Of a stretch of 12,196 nucleotides of DNA, positions 6,566 to 12,196 are shown piece after piece. The DNA is from Aquificaceae bacterium UBA2488. GTDB lineage: Bacteria; Aquificota; Aquificia; Aquificales; Aquificaceae. Positions within the stretch are counted from its first letter, which is position 1, and every line of letters begins with the position of its first letter. The notes beneath the pieces were generated by a model. The model was not told where the DNA came from. It did not search any database and was given only the letters and a program-made list of their open reading frames with translations. The DNA lies in assembly GCA_002341805.1 (NCBI GenBank), contig DDOS01000044.1:1-12196 (forward strand). Direction: 5' to 3'. Made by a program: the position numbers and the translations under genes.

Positions 6566-7061
6566 ATTTTTTCGCCTCTACATTATAAATGGATAATTTT
6601 TGTTTATACACTTTTCCTTTTTGTTTGTAAGATAACACCACATCATAATCTGATATAGAAGCCACCCTCACATGATCTTTTAAAAATTGTCCTTGTTTTA
6701 GGGCTTTTAATTGATTGTTTGGCATCATTATAAGGGCTATCTTTTCGCTGCCTTTTTTTACTATACCCACAAGTTTTGGACCTGTGTTTGCAGGAGCGTT
6801 TGTACCAAAAAGAAGTTGTTGCAAAGAAGGAAGTCCTGTGGGACCATTTTGAGGAGGGGGTGGGGCAAATAGGTTTTTGACAAATGTAAACTTTGGCTTT
6901 TGCTCTTCGTTGTAAGTGGTGTTTATTGCCACCTCTTTTTGGGTTTTAGTTTCTACAATTGGATGAAATACTGGATACTCCACATTAGGTTTTTTCTTAA
7001 AAGCCAAAAACACCACAAAAAATATTATCAAGAAAGCAAGGATGTCTTTTTTCATACTCAT
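6552..7061 (-). CDS. gspC: Type II secretion inner-membrane linker, GspC-like (short)
   Basis: Predicted bitopic inner-membrane protein that contacts the secretin N0 domain, 169 residues. A membrane span covers about residues 5-21 after MSMKKD. A linker leads to KNLFAPPPP (about 62-70), similar to the RDLF motif before the homology region of GspC. Residues about 95-160 look like the small beta homology region (KLVGIVKKGSEKIALIM, LKQGQFLKDHVRVASI, VVLSY). The protein ends there, so the C-terminal PDZ or coiled-coil domain of many GspC proteins is absent. The ATG overlaps the previous stop (ATGA); an in-frame ATG two codons later is possible. It sits directly before gspD, the usual gspC-gspD order. 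PilP, the pilus counterpart with the same fold, is the alternative. Confidence 0.72.
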   Translation of the reverse strand: MSMKKDILAFLIIFFVVFLAFKKKPNVEYPVFHPIVETKTQKEVAINTTYNEEQKPKFTFVKNLFAPPPPQNGPTGLPSLQQLLFGTNAPANTGPKLVGIVKKGSEKIALIMMPNNQLKALKQGQFLKDHVRVASISDYDVVLSYKQKGKVYKQKLSIYNVEAKKYEKK

Positions 7062-7636
7062 GGTATTTTCACCAGTTTATAAGAGGTTATGCTAAAATAC
7101 ATACTCACATTTGGTCCAGAGGTAAAAATCTGTAAATGCGTTATAGCGGTTTTTCTTGGCATAGATTTTATTATATCAAGAAGTTCAAACAAAGATTTAT
7201 AATCTGTAGTGTTATTTATACGCACTTTTAGTTTAATGGTTTCTATCCATTTGCCTTTTACAGGTTTTGGGACTTCAAAACTTGCTATGTCTAACTTATG
7301 CTTTTCTGCATAATATTTTATTATCTGCATGAGAGCTAAATCTATGCTGGCACTTTTGGTATCTGGTGGATAAAACTCATCTGGGTTTAATTTATAAACT
7401 GTTTGTACTTTCTTTTCTTCTGGTTTTTTAGATTCATATATTTTTAAATCTTGTAAGTAAGAGCTGATTTCATTTTGAAGCTCTTGTTTTTTGTTATCGT
7501 ATCGCTCATTCATAGGATATACCACAAACCTTAAAAAACTAAGAAATAATATCGTATATATACCAAGTTTTTTTCTTTCTTTGCATACAAAATCTTTTAG
7601 ATAGTTTATATTTATATTTATATTTATCTTTTGCAT
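7058..7636 (-). CDS. gspM: Type II secretion platform protein, GspM/PilO-like
   Basis: Predicted bitopic inner-membrane protein of the assembly platform, 192 residues. After a short cytoplasmic N-terminus containing alternating Ile-Asn pairs, one membrane span covers about residues 25-41 (GIYTILFLSFLRFVVYP). Next comes a helical, probably coiled-coil segment (about 43-75), then a periplasmic alpha-beta region of about 100 residues. Its SLFELLDIIKSMPRKTAITHLQI stretch resembles the PilO/GspM ferredoxin-like fold. Sequence conservation in this family is low, so the call rests on layout and on the L-M-C-D gene order. The start overlaps the end of the gspL-like gene by 13 bases, and the stop overlaps the next ATG. 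Confidence 0.65.
   Translation of the reverse strand: MQKININININYLKDFVCKERKKLGIYTILFLSFLRFVVYPMNERYDNKKQELQNEISSYLQDLKIYESKKPEEKKVQTVYKLNPDEFYPPDTKSASIDLALMQIIKYYAEKHKLDIASFEVPKPVKGKWIETIKLKVRINNTTDYKSLFELLDIIKSMPRKTAITHLQIFTSGPNVSMYFSITSYKLVKIP
7605..7627. repeat. Hexamer repeat TTTATA, nearly four copies
   Basis: TTTATA at 7605, 7611 and 7617, plus a partial copy at 7623. On the coding strand it encodes the alternating Ile-Asn run near the N-terminus of the GspM-like protein. Gain or loss of a copy would keep the frame and change the protein by two residues. Confidence 0.7.
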
Positions 7637-8739
7637 AACACCATCTCAAGATTTAGCATATAAAACTGATTTCCAAAGGATTTTTGGATGGGCGAGGTTA
7701 AGTTAAACTCTTTTACACAATCTGAATTTGTAAGGTTTGATATTATGTTAAATGGATCTTTGGTGTTTATATTTACCTTTAGGTCTTTGGGGTTCATGTC
7801 TGCATTTGTTATATAAGAGTCTTTTGTTAAAAGCTTTGAAAGGGTGGAAAACACAAAAATAGGATCTTGATAAAGCACCGTAGTCTCATACTCTTTGTAA
7901 AAGCTCTTAGATAGATTTTTTTGAGGGGTTTTTGACTGATGTAGTTTTTTAGCCAAGGCCTTTGAAAGTTCTTTATGCACTTGTTTTAGGCTTTTAAGAT
8001 AATGATCATAATAAGAGGTATTTACATACAAAGCCATACCATAAGCAAAAGCTATATAAAATAAAACTCTATAGATAAAGTATGGGTTTATGGATATAGC
8101 GGGTGATATCTTATAACGCCTTAAATCCACTTGGTTTATATAGTTTAAGAACAATGGGTATTTTGGAGGAGGTAGCTTTATCTCGTTTTCTATATTTAGA
8201 TCTCTATTTGTATAGTTTATAATTTTCTTAGGGGTAAATGGGTATAAAGATTTTAAGAAAATATTTAAGCCTTCTTTTGATATATCCTTTAGACTTGCCA
8301 CTGATATGGTCTTTTTTTCAAAAGCTATAAGTTTATAGGTTTTATCTTCAAATATTATCAAAGTGGGCTCTGTGGAAGAAAAACACATATACTCCGCTAA
8401 AAGATATTGATAATCAAAAACTTCCCTTATTTCTTTCAATATGTTTTTATCAAAAGCATATATATTTACACTAAAAGAATCACCCTCTTCTTCAAAATCA
8501 TATAAAAAATCAAGCTCTTTATCAGGAAAACCATCTTCTAAGGTGTTTTGGATGATAGCTTTTAGATTTTCTTCAGAGGTTTTGGGATATTGTTCTTTTA
8601 GATAAAGTATATCTCCTATCACCAAAATTTTTTTATCTTTAAACTTATACTTGGTGTTTTTGGGCTCAAAAGTCTCAACTACTCCCCCCACTTTGTAAAA
8701 ATTTAATTTTTTATCTTTATAAAAAGCTATAAAAAGCAT
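7624..8739 (-). CDS. gspL: Type II secretion platform protein, GspL-like
   Basis: Predicted inner-membrane platform protein that links GspE to GspM, 371 residues, close to usual GspL length. A large N-terminal soluble part (about 1-215) would be the cytoplasmic actin-like domain that binds GspE. One hydrophobic span covers about 220-239 (YFIYRVLFYIAFAYGMALYV). The periplasmic part begins with a Lys- and Leu-rich helix (about 245-290) and ends with a small alpha-beta domain. Conservation is weak, so identity comes from this layout and from the following GspM-, GspC- and GspD-like genes. The start lies six bases after the preceding stop with no clear Shine-Dalgarno. A PilM-PilN fusion would look similar. 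Confidence 0.65.
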   Translation of the reverse strand: MLFIAFYKDKKLNFYKVGGVVETFEPKNTKYKFKDKKILVIGDILYLKEQYPKTSEENLKAIIQNTLEDGFPDKELDFLYDFEEEGDSFSVNIYAFDKNILKEIREVFDYQYLLAEYMCFSSTEPTLIIFEDKTYKLIAFEKKTISVASLKDISKEGLNIFLKSLYPFTPKKIINYTNRDLNIENEIKLPPPKYPLFLNYINQVDLRRYKISPAISINPYFIYRVLFYIAFAYGMALYVNTSYYDHYLKSLKQVHKELSKALAKKLHQSKTPQKNLSKSFYKEYETTVLYQDPIFVFSTLSKLLTKDSYITNADMNPKDLKVNINTKDPFNIISNLTNSDCVKEFNLTSPIQKSFGNQFYMLNLEMVLCKR

Positions 8740-8745
8740 AAAAAA

Positions 8746-9333
8746 TTATCTTGTGTATACTGTTTTTAATACACCAGGAGTGCAGGCTCTTTTATATATG
8801 GAAAGATTTAGTTTGGTTTTATCGTTTACATGGTATACCATCTTAAATTTAAATGGACCTTTACCGCTTATAATATCAATCTCTTTCTTATGACAAAGCA
8901 CTTCTGCTAACATAAGCCCACCGCTGTTAGCTGCTATAGAGGCTGCTTCTTCTTTTATATCTTCTTTTGAAGGTATGCTCTTGGTAAGACCCATAGCTTT
9001 AATCCTCTTAGCATCCTTTTTTAAGTTTTTTTCAATAGACTTATAAACATCATCCCTTACAAAGGAAAGCCATACTCTGTAAACCCCATTTCCAAATTGC
9101 CCCTTTTGGTTTGACATATAAACCCTATAAACCACATCTTTGCCTTTTTCCTTTGAGACGCTATTACCCACATAAGCGTATGTGATAAAAACAGGCTTCT
9201 TCTTTTCATAAGAGGTAATAGCATATCCACCTTTTCCCATACTTACATCACTTTTTACATTTATAACCAAGGCATGGGACTCTCCTATAAGACCAACAAC
9301 ACCAAAAACCAAACCAACAAACATCTTCTTCAT
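8746..9333 (-). CDS. Unrecognised secreted or periplasmic protein
   Basis: I do not recognise this family. I place the start at the ATG at 9333, giving 195 residues with a clear Sec signal: MKKMFVGLVFGVVGLIGESHA, cut after SHA. A longer form from ATG 9393 would add 20 polar residues ahead of that signal, which is less likely. The mature protein appears strand-rich at first (VINVKSDV, KKPVFITYAYVG, VYRVYMSN, VYRVWLSFV), then has a charged helical stretch (SIEKNLKKDAKRIKAM, SKEDIKEEAASIAA), then more strands. Two cysteines are present (in LCHKK and RACTPG) that could pair. It sits between the glycosyltransferase and gspL, six bases before gspL. It could be a secretion-system accessory, a substrate or an envelope protein; the sequence does not decide. 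Confidence 0.7.
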   Translation of the reverse strand: MKKMFVGLVFGVVGLIGESHALVINVKSDVSMGKGGYAITSYEKKKPVFITYAYVGNSVSKEKGKDVVYRVYMSNQKGQFGNGVYRVWLSFVRDDVYKSIEKNLKKDAKRIKAMGLTKSIPSKEDIKEEAASIAANSGGLMLAEVLCHKKEIDIISGKGPFKFKMVYHVNDKTKLNLSIYKRACTPGVLKTVYTR

Positions 9334-9339
9334 GTTATT

Positions 9340-9345
9340 ATTATA
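9340..9345 (-). promoter_or_regulatory. Candidate -10 box (TATAAT) exactly six bases before the ATG at 9333
   Basis: The coding strand reads TATAAT-AATAAC-ATG. A perfect -10 hexamer at this distance would put the transcription start on the A of ATG, giving a leaderless mRNA. The -35 region is poor (CATACA at 18-base spacing, 3 of 6). A second TATAAT at 9400-9405 stands six bases before the alternative ATG at 9393. This may mark an internal promoter for the gspL-M-C-D part. Confidence 0.35.
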
Positions 9346-9406
9346 TCTTATTTTAATTTCATATGTATGCAACAGAAAACCGCCTTTCCTCATGTGTAAA
9401 TTATAT

Positions 9407-10312
9407 TTACTCCCAAAAACTCTTATGCATGCTAAGTTTTTTCTTGATAGATTTTGGGATATACTTTTCTTTTAGACCCATTTTAAAAGCTATATACTTT
9501 GAAATATCTCTTAGGATAGCTTCTGGTATGAGCTTTGGGTTTTCTTTTAAAAGATGTCTTATCTCAGATTTTACAAACTTTTTACCCTCATCTTGGGCTT
9601 TTCCGAAAGTCTGCATTATCCAAGGATTCTGTGCGTGAAATACCCCTGTGTCAAAATATCTTTTAAACTCTTCTTTTATAGAATACCCATGGGAGTGATA
9701 TACACATGCCTTTGATTCATATACTATCTTATAGTTTTTTAATATGAGTTTGGCAAGCACATAGGTTTCTTCACTTAATATTGTATAAGGAAATCCATTT
9801 ACCTCTAAAAGGTGTTTTATACTGAAAGCCGAAAACGAATTTGAACCAAAAGCTACTTTTATACCAAGATGTTTTATGTCTTCTTTTGATTTTATGATGG
9901 TCTTATCTGGATAGTTAAAAAGCCTTGCATGAGCTTCTATTGGGTTTGCCTCTTTTCTTGGAAGCTGTCTTCCGTAAGTGGCTCCTACCATAAGATCTTC
10001 AAAATGCTTAGTAAGATGATAAAAAGCCTCTTCGTTTGCCAATATAGCATCTTGAGACATAAAAATAGCTATATCAAAATCCCTTACCTTATCAATACCA
10101 ACATTTCTGGTAAGCCCGTGGTTAAAATCTCTTTTGTCTATCTTGTATATATCTGTGGCTATATCACCAAAGATTTTAAGGGTATTATCTGTAGAACCAG
10201 AATCTATTACAATCACTTTCTGAGGTTTTAGTTTTTGGCTTTTAAAAGCATCTATAAACTTACAAGCTAAATCCCCTGCATTTAAAGTAGGTATTATAAG
10301 GGCTATCTTCAT
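9407..10312 (-). CDS. Family 2 glycosyltransferase, rhamnosyltransferase-like
   Basis: Predicted cytoplasmic or membrane-associated GT-A fold glycosyltransferase for a surface polysaccharide, 301 residues. The N-terminus MKIALIIPTLNAG and DSGSTDNT (about 37-44) form the nucleotide-sugar site of GT2 enzymes. FNHGLTRNVG (63-72) and MSQDAI (85-90) are typical of the rhamnosyltransferase branch; Asp88 takes the place of the DXD metal ligand. A later SEETYVLAKLI segment fits the acceptor and catalytic region, and YHSHGYS follows. Sugar specificity is inferred from these motifs only. The start overlaps the ABC ATPase stop by four bases, so it is probably translated with the exporter and acts on the same glycan. 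Confidence 0.85.
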   Translation of the reverse strand: MKIALIIPTLNAGDLACKFIDAFKSQKLKPQKVIVIDSGSTDNTLKIFGDIATDIYKIDKRDFNHGLTRNVGIDKVRDFDIAIFMSQDAILANEEAFYHLTKHFEDLMVGATYGRQLPRKEANPIEAHARLFNYPDKTIIKSKEDIKHLGIKVAFGSNSFSAFSIKHLLEVNGFPYTILSEETYVLAKLILKNYKIVYESKACVYHSHGYSIKEEFKRYFDTGVFHAQNPWIMQTFGKAQDEGKKFVKSEIRHLLKENPKLIPEAILRDISKYIAFKMGLKEKYIPKSIKKKLSMHKSFWE

Positions 10313-11043
10313 TTTGATTCGTAAAGCTTTAGGGCTTTTTCTACATCGCCTTTATATTTTAATGTACCTTTTTCTAAATATATGGCCTCATCGCAAAACT
10401 CTCTTATAGACTTTGGTGAATGGCTTACAAATAATATCGTTTTATTTTTCCTTTTATAATCTAAGACCTTTTGTCTTGATTTTTGTTGAAAAGCCATATC
10501 CCCTGTGCTTAAAATCTCATCAAGGATTATAATATCAGCATCCACAGAAAAAGCCACCGAAAAAGCAAGCCTTGAATACATACCAGAAGAGTACGTCCTA
10601 ACTGGTTCATCTATTACATCCTTTAACTCGGCAAACTCTATTATCTCATCCATCTTTTTGTATATCTCTTTTTTACTCATACCCATAATGAGTCCATTTA
10701 TAACTACATTTTCTCTACCGGTGAGCTCTGGATGAAAACCAGCTCCAAGCTCTAAAAGAGGGTATATCTTGCCTTTTATCTTCACCCTTCCAGAGGTGGG
10801 TTTCATAATACCAGATATAATTCTTAAAAGTGTAGATTTACCAGCACCGTTTTTGCCCACTACACCCATCGTCATACCTGTTTTAACTTCAAAAGATACA
10901 TCCTTTAGAGCATATACCGTTTGTTTTGGAGCTTTTCTTAAACCCCTTTTTATAAAAGCCACAAAAGCACTTTTCATAGAAAAGTATCGCTCGTTTGACC
11001 TTTTAAACACTTTGCTTACATTTGATACTTCAATATCTATCAT
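10309..11043 (-). CDS. wzt: Polysaccharide ABC exporter ATP-binding protein (Wzt/KpsT/TagH-like)
   Basis: ATP-hydrolysing subunit of an exporter for lipid-linked O-antigen or similar polysaccharide, 244 residues. I see Walker A GKNGAGKST (63-71), LELGAGFHPELTGREN (98-112), which is characteristic of the Wzt/TagH subgroup, the signature YSSGM (151-155), Walker B ending in IIILDE (171-176), and the switch His in VSHS (208). The protein stops soon after the nucleotide-binding domain. It therefore lacks the C-terminal carbohydrate-binding domain of Wzt proteins that recognise capped O-antigens. This makes a KpsT-like or domain-less Wzt type more likely. It overlaps the permease gene and the glycosyltransferase gene by four bases each. 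Confidence 0.9.
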   Translation of the reverse strand: MIDIEVSNVSKVFKRSNERYFSMKSAFVAFIKRGLRKAPKQTVYALKDVSFEVKTGMTMGVVGKNGAGKSTLLRIISGIMKPTSGRVKIKGKIYPLLELGAGFHPELTGRENVVINGLIMGMSKKEIYKKMDEIIEFAELKDVIDEPVRTYSSGMYSRLAFSVAFSVDADIIILDEILSTGDMAFQQKSRQKVLDYKRKNKTILFVSHSPKSIREFCDEAIYLEKGTLKYKGDVEKALKLYESK

Positions 11044-11825
11044 AGATAATCCACAAATACATCCTTTTTATGATTAAAATACCAAAAACCTAAAACATAA
11101 ACTATTATAGATATCAAAAGCAAAGCCAAAACAAGTTCAAACCTTGGAGCTATATTAGAATAAAATACATCATGATAGCATTTTATAAGATAAGCAAGGG
11201 GGTCTATATAAACAAGTTTTCTAAGATTAGGTGGAAGCTGTGTATCAAAATACATCACAGGTATAACAAAAAAAGCGAGCTGAACGATGTTTTGGATAAT
11301 ATATTGGGTATCTCTAAAAAATACATTCCAAGTGGCTGGGAAAAATGCTATACTAGATGCAATAAAAAACTCTATTATTATAATAATGGGTAAATAAAAG
11401 ATGCTAAGTCCTATACTGATATGAAATAAAAATAAAAACAAAAACAAAATAGGTAAAGATAGAAGATAGTTAAATCCGTTGGCAAGGACTTTGACAATCA
11501 CCACTATCTCAGAAGGAAGTGTTGAGTTTTTTACAAAACCAGCGCTAGATGTAACAGAAGAAGTAGCCTCCATTATAGAACTTGCAAACCAATTCCAAGG
11601 GAGTATGCCACTAAAAAAATAAACTGGATAAGCCTTAGCAGTATTTTTAAAAATCACCACAAATAAAAATGTATATATAATAAGATTTAAAAGGGGATTT
11701 AACATGCTCCACAAAAACCCAAAAACAGAACCCCTATATCTTATCTTAAGCTCTTTTAAAGCAAGTATATATATAAGGTAGTAATATTTTATTAAAAGCT
11801 CAAAAGGTTTAATCAAAAAATTCAT
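11040..11825 (-). CDS. wzm: Polysaccharide ABC exporter permease (Wzm-like, ABC-2 type)
   Basis: Integral membrane subunit paired with the ATPase that follows; it would carry the glycan across the inner membrane. With the start at ATG 11825 it has 261 residues; the first possible ATG at 11846 adds seven. I prefer 11825 because a TATAAT lies exactly six bases before it, overlapping the region of the longer start. A cytoplasmic amphipathic N-terminus leads to ELKIRYRGSVFGFLWSMLNP, the conserved entry motif of ABC-2 polysaccharide permeases. About six hydrophobic segments follow, including LNLIIYTFLFVVIF, a long FLFLFLF-type span and the LVLALLLISIIVYVLGFWYF end. YIDPLAYLIKCYHDVFY near the end is also typical. 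It is the first gene of the minus-strand cluster. Confidence 0.88.
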   Translation of the reverse strand: MNFLIKPFELLIKYYYLIYILALKELKIRYRGSVFGFLWSMLNPLLNLIIYTFLFVVIFKNTAKAYPVYFFSGILPWNWFASSIMEATSSVTSSAGFVKNSTLPSEIVVIVKVLANGFNYLLSLPILFLFLFLFHISIGLSIFYLPIIIIIEFFIASSIAFFPATWNVFFRDTQYIIQNIVQLAFFVIPVMYFDTQLPPNLRKLVYIDPLAYLIKCYHDVFYSNIAPRFELVLALLLISIIVYVLGFWYFNHKKDVFVDYL

Positions 11826-11831
11826 AAAGCA

Positions 11832-11861
11832 ATTATATTTTATCATAGGTTTTAATGTTTA
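11832..11861 (-). promoter_or_regulatory. Candidate promoter of the wzm-wzt-led operon
   Basis: On the minus strand: -35-like TAAACA (plus 11856-11861, 4 of 6 to consensus), an 18-base spacer, a perfect TATAAT -10 (plus 11832-11837), then TGCTTT and ATG at 11825. Transcription would start at or next to the ATG, giving a leaderless message. This is inferred from sequence only. Confidence 0.45.
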
Positions 11862-11969
11862 CTCTAATTTCTAATACTAACAGCCACTTCTTCAAAATCT
11901 ATTGGTATAAAACTCAGATACCCGCACACTTGGTATAGTATTTATAAAGATGGATATAAGATAAGTATA
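11847..11969. other. Intergenic region between the wzm-like gene and the coiled-coil gene
   Basis: The longest non-coding stretch of the window, 123 bases. Apart from the -35-like element near its left end I see only a direct repeat of TTGGTATA (11902-11909 and 11930-11937). No tRNA, convincing terminator hairpin or open frame is visible. Confidence 0.5.
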
Positions 11970-12196
11970 TCACTTTCCCATCAATCCACCTATAAATTTT
12001 AATATAATCTCTAAAGAGTTTTGGTTCACAAAAATAACGATAAGAGCAAGGATAATGATATAAAGCCTTATCTCTTTTCTAAGACCATCTATCTTAAGGT
12101 CTGTTTCGTTTCTAAGAGCATCTATTTTAAAGCTTAGTCCTTCAAATTTTGCGTTCATCTCAGATCTAAGTCCTTCAAGCTCATACTTTGTAACAA
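11970..12196 (-). CDS. Coiled-coil protein with C-terminal membrane anchor (partial, 5' end outside window)
   Basis: An ATG at 12158 exists, but the frame stays open to the window edge (TKYELEGLRSE before that Met), so this is most likely the 3' end of a longer gene. About 75 residues are visible. The N-terminal part is built from 11-residue units (EGLRSEMNAKF, EGLSFKIDALR, NETDLKIDGLR), a hendecad pattern that predicts a long coiled coil. A single hydrophobic span follows (LYIIILALIVIFV), then a short tail NQNSLEIILKFIGGLMGK. The layout resembles small DUF1640-like coiled-coil membrane proteins common in bacteria, but I cannot assign a function. It points the same way as wzm, 123 bases upstream of it. 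Confidence 0.7.
   Translation of the reverse strand, partial: VTKYELEGLRSEMNAKFEGLSFKIDALRNETDLKIDGLRKEIRLYIIILALIVIFVNQNSLEIILKFIGGLMGK
12078..12178. repeat. 33-base tandem repeat units coding for the hendecad coiled coil
   Basis: Near-identical blocks recur every 33 bases: TCTAAGACCATCTATCTTAA at 12078 and TCTAAGAGCATCTATTTTAA at 12111; AGTCCTTCAA at 12136 and again at 12169. The period equals eleven codons and matches the protein repeat. Confidence 0.7.

Noticed and set aside
6851..6865. Second G-rich tract in the gspC-like gene as a quadruplex
   Set aside because: It has only two runs of three or more G (G5 and G4), short of the usual four-run pattern. It is explained by proline codons.
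8746..8770. End of the unknown protein (LKTVYTR) resembles the sequence before the gspD stop (LETVYT)
   Set aside because: Only a few residues match, codons differ and the surroundings are unrelated, so it is most likely chance.
11902..11937. Direct repeat TTGGTATA as an operator or attachment site
   Set aside because: Two 8-base copies in AT-rich intergenic DNA are too weak, with no mobile-element genes or symmetry nearby.

Overview
The window is AT-rich (roughly one third G+C by eye), uses ATA, AGA and TTT codons heavily and is packed with genes. Many start and stop codons overlap by 4-14 bases. The gene content and codon use suggest a bacterium with an outer membrane. My best guess is a member of the Aquificales such as Hydrogenobaculum, but that is an impression from composition and protein style, not a proven placement.

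Layout. Bases 1-4311 on the plus strand hold one tight type II secretion operon: the end of the assembly ATPase gspE (cut by the window edge), the platform protein gspF, then four pseudopilin genes in the order gspH, gspI, gspJ, gspK. A second operon on the minus strand converges on it with only 16 bases between the stop codons. Read in its own direction, from about 11860 down to 4328, it holds a polysaccharide ABC-exporter permease (wzm-like), its ATPase (wzt-like), a rhamnosyltransferase-like glycosyltransferase, an unrecognised secreted protein, then gspL-like, gspM-like, gspC-like and the secretin gspD. At the right edge is the 3' end of a minus-strand coiled-coil membrane protein. The only intergenic stretch of any size is 11847-11969; no stretch over 300 bases lacks a gene.

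How the genes work together. GspE powers and GspF anchors assembly of the periplasmic pseudopilus. GspH/I/J/K form its tip, GspL/M/C link the inner-membrane platform to the outer membrane, and GspD is the outer-membrane pore. The major pseudopilin GspG and the prepilin peptidase are not in the window. The ABC exporter and glycosyltransferase probably make and export a surface polysaccharide (O-antigen-like).

Main observation. The secretin gene is interrupted by one in-frame UGA at 5972-5974. Upstream lies a lipoprotein signal, a proline-rich linker and an N0 domain. Downstream, in the same frame, lie the rest of N1, then N2, N3 and the secretin barrel. The first ATG after the stop is 138 bases further on, inside N1. 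This is either a recent nonsense mutation, a sequence error, a read-through or recoding event, or a truly split secretin. Secondary observations include a lipidated secretin, a G-quadruplex-like tract just before the UGA, a GspI-like pseudopilin with a non-standard processing site, and a recurring TATAAT-N6-ATG arrangement that suggests leaderless transcripts.
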